A stretch of DNA of 64,000 bases from Brassica napus (Eukaryota > Streptophyta > Magnoliopsida > Brassicales > Brassicaceae), in assembly GCF_020379485.1 (NCBI RefSeq), contig NC_063452.1:53816439-53880438 (forward strand). Direction: 5' to 3'. This document shows positions 46,013 to 56,534 of this stretch, in pieces. The translations under genes and the position numbers were made by a program. Position 1 is the stretch's first letter. Each line of letters begins with the position of its first letter. Below the pieces are notes generated by a model that was not told the origin of the DNA, did no database searches, and worked only from the letters and a program-made list of their open reading frames with translations.

Positions 46013-46265
46013 TGATAGATCCAGAATCTATCCTTAAGATAAGTAACATAAAGGGGAGAAATTGGAGGAAGAGCAGAGGTAGAAGAGAAGTAGAGAGGAA
46101 GAAAGGTTGAGGATAAACCTCTGTTTTGATTATGATCGTATTCGATAGATTGTTTACAAGCCAAGGCATAACATAAATACTAAAACGTAAAAGATATTTT
46201 CCTCACTGTTGGGCTTCACTCTGAAGTCTGATATTGGCCCATACGAGGCCCACATGATCTTATCA
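46013..46265 (-). repeat. 3' LTR of the non-autonomous element
   Basis: 253 bp; about four differences from 48519-48771 (near 46048, 46167, 46209 and 46240). Confidence 0.95.
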
Positions 46266-48518
46266 ATAATCCCCCGATGAAGAGCCAACTTGTCCTCAAG
46301 TTGAACCAACGCTAAAGCCATTTCAGTCATCTCCTCACCTGTCTCGTGATCTGAACTGCCAGCGCAAGTAATAGCACCATGAGTCGAAGCAAACTGAAAC
46401 ACTATGCTCTGCTGCTCTGGTGGCCTTGGAGAAAGGAACACTTGATGTATAACAGGATAGTCTCCAAACCACCATTTATGAGAATTCCAGATCCTAATCA
46501 TTGACCAATCATCTATCTCGCTCACGTAAACCTGAAACATAATTGGTCTGAACAGCTTCAAGTAAAGGAGAACCGATAGCTCTTCTTGTCCTTTGTTGTG
46601 CCGCTTCCCATTCTTCCTTTCAAACTCACAAGTTACATAGGATATCATCATATTCACAAAGTGAAAATCCTTACAACTTAAACTCACTACCTCAGTCATG
46701 ATCTCCTCCTCTTGAAACTTCTGTACGAGAATCCATCTCCATGTATCTACCACACAATCACAGATCTCACCGTGACCTTGTCTATTCCACAAACCCATGT
46801 TACTTGGTACTTCACCACGCTGACGGGAACACTTAGCCCCTCCCGGATCAAAAGCAAGAACCCTAGCACCTTCAACACTTCCTTAAACACTACCAAACCC
46901 CTGCAGCACACAACAATAGACAGCTAGCAACATCGTTTGTGTCTTACATTTCCCTTGATAGACTTCTATCCCAATGTAAGCTCAATAGAGCATGAGCTTT
47001 CTCCCCGTTAGAAGATCAGTCTTGTCCTCAAGGCTGAAGAAGTCAAATACTGAAACCGTGATCTCATCCCCACAGCTTGAGATTGTCCTTTGACTCGCTA
47101 TTGTTCTCTTAAAACCTAGGACATCCACACTCTTGACCTCAACGTACAACTCAATCCCTCCATGCCTTCCTTTATCTTGACCATTGTGATATATGACAGA
47201 CACTTTGGCTCTCTCACCCAGCTCAACAAGTTCAGTAGAAGCCAAGTATTTAGAACAGTTTAACCAAGTTCTCCAATTGACGTTCCAACATTTTGATAAG
47301 CCTCCTGGATCCCACGCACTCTCGTTTCTAACAGCTCCATTGTTTTGCACCTTATTGACGAACTCGCTACAAACTCTAGCTGAGAGATTAGTGTTATAAC
47401 CGAAGATCCTATGAAAATTCACCAACTCACGATGTAACACGTCATGATACTCTTCTCTTTTTAATTTTTCTCCCATCCGAACTTGATCGACGAGCCACAT
47501 CAGTTGATTCTCGTGCTTCCACTGATGAAAATTAAACTCAAAAGATTCTTCAATATCAAGCAAAGAAGATACCCCTAGTTCTGCAATCTATAACTTCTCA
47601 GCTTGAACACTCCTGTCTTCCTTGTTCCAGCCAACATTTTCTGAAACTTCTTTTTCATTCCCAAACAACAAGGACAAGTACATGCTACTATCATTACAAT
47701 ATCCACCTGCTAAGTCGTCATTCACCATAGGATCCTTCACCTCTTTTGATTTCCAACCATACTCAAAGAGATTAGACTCCCTTCTCTGACCTGTATCAAC
47801 AATTGGTCTTTTGTAATTTGAAATCTCAGATGTACGAGTCCTAAGCATTGTGCCACAAAAAATTCCATAGATTTGACAAGCTTGTAAAAACCTACGCTGA
47901 GTCGCTTAGCTTCGTATCGGCGTACCTTTTCTTCATCTTACAAGGATTCACACTCAGAGATCTAGTAGTCATCCAACATCTCTCTCGGCTCGTTGGAAGT
48001 GTGATCGGAGCCTTGAGCAATCGATCTCCGTCAAGTGCTTTGAATGGAGATTTGCACACAAGGTGTTCGACAGATGATCTCAAAGGGTTTCCGCTTTTTC
48101 TGCTTGTTTCAACGGGAGCAAATGGCTTTGTGGCTTCGATCTGAAGAATCCGTCCTTTCACGAGCTCAAAACCTTCTGGAATCTGTTCCTCCGGATCGAG
48201 ATCATACTTCTTAGACGACTAGTTTAGGTTTTCACAAACCGGCTCGGCGTCCTCAGGCAGCAGATTGGAATCTGTCTCATCTTCCAACTCCATGTTCTCA
48301 CGAAGCTCCCTGAGCGATGATTTCAATTGCTGCAACCTGATCTGCACCCTAGTAAATATCTCGTCCATACGAGACTTTTCTTTACGCTGGATCTCGTACT
48401 CCTTTTTATCTTCGGCTCTCCATTTCATCAATAGCGTTGTCATCTCATCCATCGATTTTGAGTTTGATGTTGAATCCGGAAAGGAACCGTCAAGAGGATG
48501 ACTGTGCTCTGATACCAT
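46154..48518 (-). pseudogene. Unknown ORFs inside the non-autonomous LTR element
   Basis: No gag or pol motif is recognised. From 5' to 3' on the minus strand, the first ORF starts at ATG 48518, made by the base after the LTR plus the primer site. It encodes a charged, probably coiled-coil segment (MDEMTTLLMKWRAEDKKEYE, LQQLKSSLRELRENMELEDE). A TAG at 48219 interrupts it, and the same frame continues with KYDLDPEEQIPEGFELVKGR and KPFAPVETSRKSGNP to 47892. Further open segments follow in other frames: 47848-47588, 47563-46982 (HQWKHENQLMWLVDQVRMGE; WDPGG) and 46798-46154 (WNSHKWWFGDYPVIHQVFLS; RPPEQQSIVFQF). Two of them end with a similar (S/Q)LEDK-x-x-L string. Function unknown. Confidence 0.55.
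48506..48517 (-). other. Primer-binding site (initiator Met tRNA)
   Basis: TGGTATCAGAGC on the minus strand, directly inside the 5' LTR and overlapping the first codons (M-V-S-E) of the first ORF. Confidence 0.92.
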
Positions 48519-48771
48519 TGATAGATCCAGAATCTATCCTTAAGATAAGTAACAGAAAGGGGAGAAATTGGAGGAAGAGCAGAGGTAGAAGAGAAGTAGA
48601 GAGGAAGAAAGGTTGAGGATAAACCTCTGTTTTGATTATGATCGTATTCGATAGATTGTTTACAAGCCAAGGGATAACATAAATACTAAAACGTAAAAGA
48701 TATTTTCCTCACTGCTGGGCTTCACTCTGAAGTCTGATATTGGCCGATACGAGGCCCACATGATCTTATCA
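48519..48771 (-). repeat. 5' LTR of the non-autonomous element
   Basis: 253 bp with TG...CA termini on both strands (TGATAGAT...TTATCA). Adjacent to the primer-binding site. Confidence 0.95.
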
Positions 48772-50846
48772 TATATCTTCTGTTTCTCTACACGTGCGCA
48801 GAATTTTTTTGGTCAACATTCCATATTTATGGAAACAAAAAGAAAAATCTTTGAATGAACAAGAAACAATAGTTATACAATATACTAGGTGATTTTCCCG
48901 TGCTCATGCACGGATATAAATATTTTTAAAGTAAATATATTATAATAACTGATTGCTATTTACTTTTAATTTTAAATTAATTTATAAGTTATATGCATCA
49001 TTTATATTAATAATATTGTATTACTTTAATTATACATATGATTTTTTATATGTTATATTTAATCGGTATTGTTGTTTTTTCAGTCGATTTAGTTATCATT
49101 TGAGTATATTGGATTGCATCTATGAATTCAATTGTAATATTTTTTATTCAATATATTAAAATTTTGATTAATTTCTTATTTGCATTGAGGTGGTTGTTGT
49201 CTTAGATATGTAAATATATTTTACGGAGATTTTGTATAACTTAAGATATATTGTGCTTAGAATGAAATAAAAAAAAATAAACTAAATTGTCTGATTCCAA
49301 ATTACATAAATTAATATAACGGAACGATAATATTCTGAAGTCTCATGCATATATATAAATTTTACAAAAGAACTAAATTATAACAGTTGGTTAATATTTT
49401 ATTTTCAATTTTTAATATGTTTTGAGCTGTCCTATGATTTATATTTATAAAATAAATTACTATTCTTATAAAATTATATATTTTTACCGTAGTTAAATCT
49501 ATGATTTTAGATATAAGTTGGATTAGTCAAATCACTCATGTTGTGAGTATATTGAGTTATATATATATTCTTTCAAATTCAAAATGAATTATAATTATTA
49601 TTTTTATTATAATTAAGTCAAATGTGCATGTATTTCATAATATTTATAATTATATGTTGATGTTTTTTTAAAAAATATTAGAAAATAAAACGATGATCAA
49701 TAGGAAGTTACATACGTAAGTAGCTGATACATTTTTGAAAATATCAATATTTACAATAATGACAATATTTATAAATTCTAAATAACTTTATGCCTTTGAT
49801 TTATTGAATGAAAACTAAAATTTATTTCAAATAATCTTAAAAATGATAATTCAGATTTGCCTTGATATTTTGATTATGGTTCTATTAAGTTCCACAAACA
49901 TAAAAACATAAAATTTAAAAGAAATTTTAATATTAAGAAAAAATAACTTTAATAATGATAAAATATAATATATGTACCTCATTAAACTATTTTGTAACTA
50001 TTTGATCAAACGATGTTTATTTTAAAATTTTATTTTTAGTTTTTTATCTCTTAAAAATAAGCAGTAAAAAAAATATGATTTTAATAATATTATATCAGTA
50101 AAATATAATTTATCAATTTTTTTTTTGCTGTAATTGAAAGATATTATATAGTCAACTAAATATATGAAAAATAAATAAAACATTTCAATATTACTAATTA
50201 TAAACTATTTTTAGACAATTAAACATATATCAGTTTATGTTACTTAATTATTTTATGTAATCATCTAAGAAAATATATAGATATATAAAATTATTTTTAT
50301 TACTTTGAATTTTTTGTATTGTTTAAAATTATGTTTTAAAAGAAATAATATTTCTTTTTTAATATCAAGATTATCTGTATAAATTGTTTTTAATGAAATC
50401 ACATTATATAGAAATTTATAATTTTCATCTAAGAAAATATAGATACGAAGAAAGTATTTTATTACTTCAAAAATATATTTTATGCTATTTAAAAATATTT
50501 TTTAAATGTAATATTACTATTTTGTGAACTTTCGTTTTTTTATGAAATCATATTATATATACATATATTTTCGTTTTTTAATTCTTTTTTTTTAACTTTA
50601 TAAAAAAGTTCCTTTTCGTTTTTCAATTCTTTTCAATTCTGATGAGCTTGTTTGGGCCCCCACTAAAACGCTCGCTGGGCCTTTATCGTTCTCATCAGGA
50701 TTTGCGCTGTACACTTAAAAAAAAAAAAAAGCTCCCTCTCCTCTCCGACAAGAAAAGAGAAAGTGGCAGCAAATCGAGTTCTCTTTCCGATTCAGATTCA
50801 TCTTCTCCTGTTGTAGCAGCTACGAGCAGACTGAGAGCGAGAGGGA
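48772..50846. other. AT-rich spacer with a Helitron 3' end
   Basis: A minus-strand Helitron 3' terminus lies at 48885-48915: hairpin CCGTGCATGAGCACGG, then GAAAATCAC, CTAG and T. I could not settle its 5' end. The rest to about 50640 is very AT-rich without coding. The last 200 bp are the WAV2 promoter and leader, with an A tract near 50720. Confidence 0.5.
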
Positions 50847-52758
50847 ATGGTGACGTACGTGAGCGCGTTGTTCTACGGAGTAGGAGGGATAGTCGTCGCC
50901 GGCGTGGGGCTGCTCGTTGCCTTCCAGGAGAAGCTCGTCTACGTCCCTGTTCTCCCCGGCTTATCCAAGTCGTATCCCATCACTCCCGCCAGGCTCAATC
51001 TCATCTACGAGGACGTCTGGCTTCGATCCTCCGATGGCGTGCGCCTCCACTCTTGGTTCATCAAAGTGTTCCCCGATTGTCGAGGTTTTTAATCGATTCA
51101 TGTGTTTCGGAAAGTTTCTGACTTTGTGGGAAATTTAGGGTTTTTGATGTCTCTTTATTAGATTTGTGAAATTAAACCTAAAAAATCAAACTTGGTCAGT
51201 TTCATTTCCCTTTGTTGATAGAGTAACTTAGCTTGATTCGATCTAGTTCTGAGTGTTGGTGTTTGACATGCAGGTCCAACCATTCTATTTTTCCAGGAGA
51301 ATGCTGGAAGTATCCTTTTTTCCTTAGCCATTTCTTGGTGTTTGTTTGGTTGATACAACAGCTCAGTGTTTTTGTTTCTTTTATCTGTATAGCTCTCCAA
51401 GGAGTTTCGTGTTTAATCTACCAAATAAACATTCAACGTCTCCAAGGACTCCTTGCCTTGTTACGGCCTTCACCTTTGAACACTAGATATTGCACATCGT
51501 CTAGAGATGGTTCGCATCATGATACAGAAATTGAAGTGTAATGTATTCATGCTTTCATATCGTGGGTCAGTTCTCTTAGCTCTTTTCTCTTAATGGTTTG
51601 TTCTTAATTAAAGCATTGGGTCTGTTTATACAAATGCTGACTGTTTAACTTGCTTACGTTATAACTGATTTATTTTCCGTGCAACCAGCTATGGGGAAAG
51701 TGAGGGTTATCCGTCACAGCATGGAATCATAAAAGATGCTCAGGTTTGCTTGTCTCTCTAGGTCTATTTTTATCCTTAAAACTCTTGTCTTATGCCTCCG
51801 TCTATTTGCCTTTTGTTTTTATAGGCTGCGTTGGATCACCTTTCTCAAAGGGCAGACATTGATACTTCTAGAATAGTTGTATTTGGAAGGTCCCTTGGAG
51901 GAGCTGTTGGAGCTGTGCTTACCAAAAATAATCCCGAAAAGGTGTGTTTCTAAATATTCCATGTCATGAGCCGTTGGATCTGTGCTTTTAGTATTACTTT
52001 TGATACCTACACGTCAAATAGTTGTACGTTGACCATCTCTACACTGTCTTTATATAGGTATCTGCGTTGATTCTGGAAAATACATTCACATCCATTCTTG
52101 ATATGGCTGGTGTTTTGCTGCCCTTCTTGAAGTGGTTTATTGGAGGAAGTGGTACTAAAAGCCTGAAACTTCTTAATTTTGTTGTACGCTCCCCCTGGAA
52201 GACAATTGATACTATTGGTGAGGTAAGAAGCGATGTAGACTCTTGCAGATGAATCCTTTTCGTACACAGTTTGCATACGCCATTGGAAATGACTCAAATA
52301 TGCAGATTGCATTAATATACCTTAAACACCACGCTGCCATAAACTTTTATGCTAGAAAGTGTGTCATTAGTTGATTCTCTAGCAGCTCACTGATAAACTG
52401 ATCTTGAAACAAGAACAGGTCAAACAACCTGTACTTTTCCTCTCTGGACTGAAAGATGAGATGGTCCCTCCGTTTCACATGAAAATGCTGTATGCGAAAG
52501 CGGCTACCCGTAACTCGCAATGCACCTTTGTGGAATTTCCAAGCGGGATGCATATGGATACATGGCTGACTGGTGGTGACGTCTACTGGAGAACGGTCAT
52601 GCAGTTCCTTGCAAAGCATGCGCCTGAGGAGAGGAAAGCCGATACAGGTAACTTAATATCTCACGATGTTTGTTTTATAGATGCTTATTGATATGTTTTG
52701 CTCCCGAATCAAAAACTCTAGGCTTGAGACATTGGTCTCTGATCTGACAGGAACGTAA
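50847..52758 (+). CDS. WAV2: WAV2, BEM46-like alpha/beta hydrolase
   Basis: Eight exons: 50847-51084, 51274-51309, 51487-51565, 51689-51743, 51825-51941, 52058-52222, 52419-52647 and an 8-base last exon 52751-52758. They join in frame to 927 nt, or 308 residues, the length I recall for Arabidopsis WAV2 (At5g20520). Residues 5-27 form a membrane segment (ALFYGVGGIVVAGVGLLVAF). The hydrolase core has the nucleophile S159 in FGRSLGGA, acid D243 in SGLKDEMV and H275 in SGMHMDTW, so the triad is complete. In Arabidopsis WAV2 acts at the plasma membrane and endomembranes and restrains root bending; its substrate is unknown. If the last intron were retained the end would differ by a few residues. 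Confidence 0.93.
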
Positions 52759-53431
52759 CTAGCTGACGAAGCTGTGTGTTTAGAGGAAGTTTCAACTCAG
52801 TTGGCTCCTACTGCAACCTGAAACATTAGTATCTTTATAAGCATATGTGTGTGTGTGTGGGTATGTTGCATTATGGGAGTGGCAGATACAATTTGTACTG
52901 AGAGTAAGATGCTGGATAAGGGAGCCTGTGGGAGATGGCAAATGTACGTTAATCATATGCATTTTTGCGTTGTTTCAGTTTTGCTTTCGTCTGTTTTTTT
53001 GGGGGGTTTTTTTTAGTCAATTTTTTTGGTTATTTAACGGTTGGTTGGTGGCTTCTCTTATGATACTTACCATTCCCTCTAAAGGATAATTGCACTGTAG
53101 ATGATTGAGAAAGTGGAAAGACACTGGTTATATGATTAAAATCTCGAATTTGTTGTTTAAGTCTGGTCTATGATCTATTTTCTTGTAATACAGAAAGAGA
53201 TGTTATACCCAAATACTACTGAACGAACATTGAATCGAACTGTGATATATACACTTGTAAAAGACTAATTTGGATCCATCGAAAGGCAACGGATAATGTG
53301 ATTCGATCTCCATGCATGTTCCGTACAAGTTTCATCGTGCATGCCATTCCAGAAATTTATAAGTTTTATAAAACAACTTTTTGGTTCGTTCGTTCACACA
53401 CCATATAATAGTTTCTATAGGAGTCTTGGTT
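52759..53431 (+). other. WAV2 3' flank
   Basis: 3' UTR and downstream DNA with a short (TG)n run near 52845. The open frame at 52847-53089 is Phe/Trp-rich UTR sequence without protein features. Confidence 0.5.
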
Positions 53432-53950
53432 AGGTTTGAGACTTTTATCCGAGATCCGATCCGAAAATCCGGATATCCAGAGAAGCTGAATCCGGATCCG
53501 GATAGTAAAATGTTGAATCCGTCAAAGCTGAATCCGGATCCGGATATCTTGATTTTTTAGTCTGGATATCCGGATCCGTAAATTTTATTAATAACTATCT
53601 CAAAAATAGTAATATCTATATATAAAAATTAATTTTATTTAATATATTTTCATTTTTATAATAGTATATATAAATTTTATGTAAATTTTGTAATATTATA
53701 AATAGAAATAATTAAAAACATTATATATGTTTTTATTTTCAAATAATTTAATATTATTTTTTATTTATTTTAAGGATCCAAATTCGGATCTGGATATCCG
53801 CCGGATATTATAATTTTTAGAAGGATATCCGACACCGGATATCCGCGAACCCCGGATCCAGATAAGGATAGTAAACTTATGGATCCACCGGATAAAGATC
53901 CGGATCTGGATATCTTAAAGTTCTTCGGATATCCGATCTGTCTGAGGCCT
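53432..53950. mobile_element. GGATATCCGGATCC-rich fold-back element
   Basis: About 519 bp with ends AGGTTTGAGAC and, in reverse complement, AGGCCTCAGAC. Dense GGATCCGGATATCC motifs lie on both sides of an AT-rich core. The layout matches the elements at 2514 and 6403. No clear target duplication, so boundaries are approximate. Confidence 0.5.
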
Positions 53951-53972
53951 TGGTGACATTTATATTTGAGTA

Positions 53973-54944
53973 CTAGGATAAGATCCGCGCCTTGCGCGGA
54001 ATTAAGTTATTATTTTTATTATATTTTGGAGAATGAAACAATAGTTTGGCTTCATTTGGATTAGGGGTGTTCAATCCAGATATCAGGTTGGTTTCGATTC
54101 GGTTCGGTTTTTTTCGGTATTTTGGTTAGTAAAATATAACTACTATTCTAAATCCATATTTACTTTGACTTTAGTCTTTCACATACTTTTGAAAGATTTC
54201 AACTGGACAACTAAATTGATCAGCCAATCTTGTTGCTTTAAATCATTAGTATATATATATAAATATATATATATTATTTAGTTTGAATATTTATTAAATA
54301 AAAATTCATATGCGTTATATTTTATGATCATTTGTAACTTATTATAACAAAAAAAATAATCTATTGATCACAAAATTTTCAGAGTGAGAATCTTCAAATT
54401 TCTAATAATATATGGACGTTTTGAAAAATTCAAAATATAACATATAAGAAAAAATATAAATGTTTTTATTATATATTTAATGTGATTTTTCTAATATCTT
54501 TTAATAATATAAAATTAAAAAAAAACTAAGATACCAAAATTGTTATCAAATATTTATTATTCATAATAATTAATTTTCATATATACGTTAATCATATTAG
54601 GTAATTTCGTAGCTTCTAATTAAGGAAAGTGCAAAAACAATATTTGGTAGATTATTTATCAATTTGAATATTCGATAGTTAGTTTAATAAAAAATATAAT
54701 GTAAGTTAAGATGGACCAACCTATTTTTTTAAGAATAGTATATTTTATATAGTCATTTATTAAATGAAAATTTATAATCATACACTTCTATGATCATTCA
54801 TATCGTTTTATAACTGAATATTTAAATCATCGTTAACAAAATTTTCAATGTGAAATCTTTAATAAGTTTATAATTTATAAATGTTTTTGAAAATTCATTG
54901 AAAGTTTTAATATTAAAATATTTATGTAATCTTATGGTATATAG

Positions 54945-54979
<35 letters not shown>

Positions 54980-55684
54980 TTATTATTAAATGATATTTTT
55001 TACTCATCTGGTTTTAAAATCATGTGTATCTTCTTATAATATTAAATAAACGTTCATATTAATACAATTTTATGATCATTTGTAACTTATTATGACAAAA
55101 AAATAATTTATTGATCACAAAATTTTAAGAGTGGTGATCTTCAAATTTCTAATAATTTATAGACGTTTTGAAAAATTCAAAATATAACATATAAAAAAAT
55201 ATAAATGTTTTTTTTATTATATATTTAATGTGATTTTTAATATCTTTTAATAATATAAAATTTTTAAAAAGAACTAAGATACAAAAATTGTTATCAAATA
55301 CTTATCATTCATAATAATTAATTTTCACATATATGTTAATCATATTAGGTAATTTCGTAGCTTTTATTTAAGGAAAGTGCAAAACATTTTTGGTACGTTA
55401 TTTATCAATTCGATAGTTAGTTTAATAAAAAGTGTAATATAAGTTAAGATGGACCAACCTATTTTTCTAAGAATAGTATATTTTATATAGTTATTTATTA
55501 AATAAGAATTTATAATCATACGGTTCTATGATCATTCATATCATTTTATAACAAAATATTTAAATCATCGATAACAAAATTTTCAATCTGAAATCTTTAA
55601 TAAGTTTATAATTTATAAATGTTCTTGAAAATTCATTGAAACTTTTAATATTAAAATATTTATGTAATCCCATGGTATATAGTG

Positions 55685-55722
<38 letters not shown>

Positions 55723-56272
55723 TTTATTATTAAATGATATTTTTTACTCATATGGTTTTAAAATCATGTATATCTTCTTATAATAAAAATGTTAAACCAT
55801 TGATCATTAATTTTTAACATAATAATTTTAATAGTTTTAGTCATTTATTGTCGTTTTTAAAAATTCAAAATATAACATATACGAAAAAATCTAAATTTTA
55901 CTTTTATAGCTAATTTGATTGTTTAATTTATTTTAATAATATAAAATTAAACAAAAAATGATGGAGGAGATATAAATTGTTATCAAATCTTTATTATTAA
56001 AATCATTAATTGTCATATATATATTAGTCATTTATGGTAATTCCGTAGGTTTGATTTAAGGAAAGAAAATAACATATCATATCATTACATCATATAGTTT
56101 GACCAACTTATGTATCTAACAACATATAAAAATCGAATGTGGACCTACTTATTTTTCAATTGAATGTAATTGACTACCTAATTGAGTGCCACCTATGCAT
56201 TAGTGCCTATTTTAATTAATACAAAATTGAAGTAACATCTTTTCAAATGTTCCTCGATTAATATATAGGGGA
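53973..56272 (-). mobile_element. Non-autonomous Helitron, sister of 33512-35747
   Basis: On the minus strand the 5' end is TCCCCTATATATTAATCGAG (from 56272), preceded by A. The 3' end has the perfect hairpin CCGCGCAAGGCGCGG, then ATCTTATC and CTAG at 53976-53973, followed by T. The interior has two and a part tandem units with a period near 747 bp (for example TGATCACAAAATTTT at 54365 and 55112). No coding sequence. It lies between WAV2 and AL5. Confidence 0.8.
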
Positions 56273-56534
56273 TTTTGTCAATTTCTTTTTGGGATTTTTA
56301 CTAGAGACATGGATGGTGGTGTATTCAATTATTATTATCAAACTTACAAAGAAGTGTTTGACGTGTGACTAGACCAGGGCCTGTCACTATCCACGGAGCT
56401 TCTTTCGTCTTCATTCAATATTATTTGTTTTTGTTCTTGAATTAATTTTTGCTGCTTTATCATCTCACTCAAAAAAAGAGTTGTGCTTTTTCAAAAAGAC
56501 ACAAACCTGAGTGCTGCTTGTCTCAGAGAGGAAG

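Larger units (their letters stand above)
46013..48771 (-). mobile_element. Non-autonomous LTR retrotransposon, 2.76 kb
   Basis: Identical-length LTRs (253 bp, 46013-46265 and 48519-48771) begin TGATAGATCC and end CTTATCA. The 5-bp duplication TATAT lies at 46008-46012 and 48772-48776. On the minus strand a primer-binding site TGGTATCAGAGC (48517-48506) lies one base inside the 5' LTR. A purine tract (ATCGGGGGATTA) abuts the 3' LTR. The LTRs differ at only about four of 253 positions, so insertion is recent. The interior (2.25 kb) encodes no recognisable protease, integrase or reverse transcriptase. It must use enzymes from another element. Confidence 0.93.

Noticed and set aside
46013..48771. 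A host gene cluster in place of the LTR element
   Set aside because: Matching 253-bp terminal repeats, TATAT duplications, primer site and purine tract show a retrotransposon.
50642..51121. 159-residue open frame over WAV2 exon 1
   Set aside because: It is in a different frame from the conserved WAV2 exon and spans its leader and intron.
53432..53955. Restriction-site-like GGATCC/GATATC runs as a cloning or assembly artefact
   Set aside because: The motifs drift gradually and are arranged as inverted arms around an AT core, as in the other fold-back elements here.
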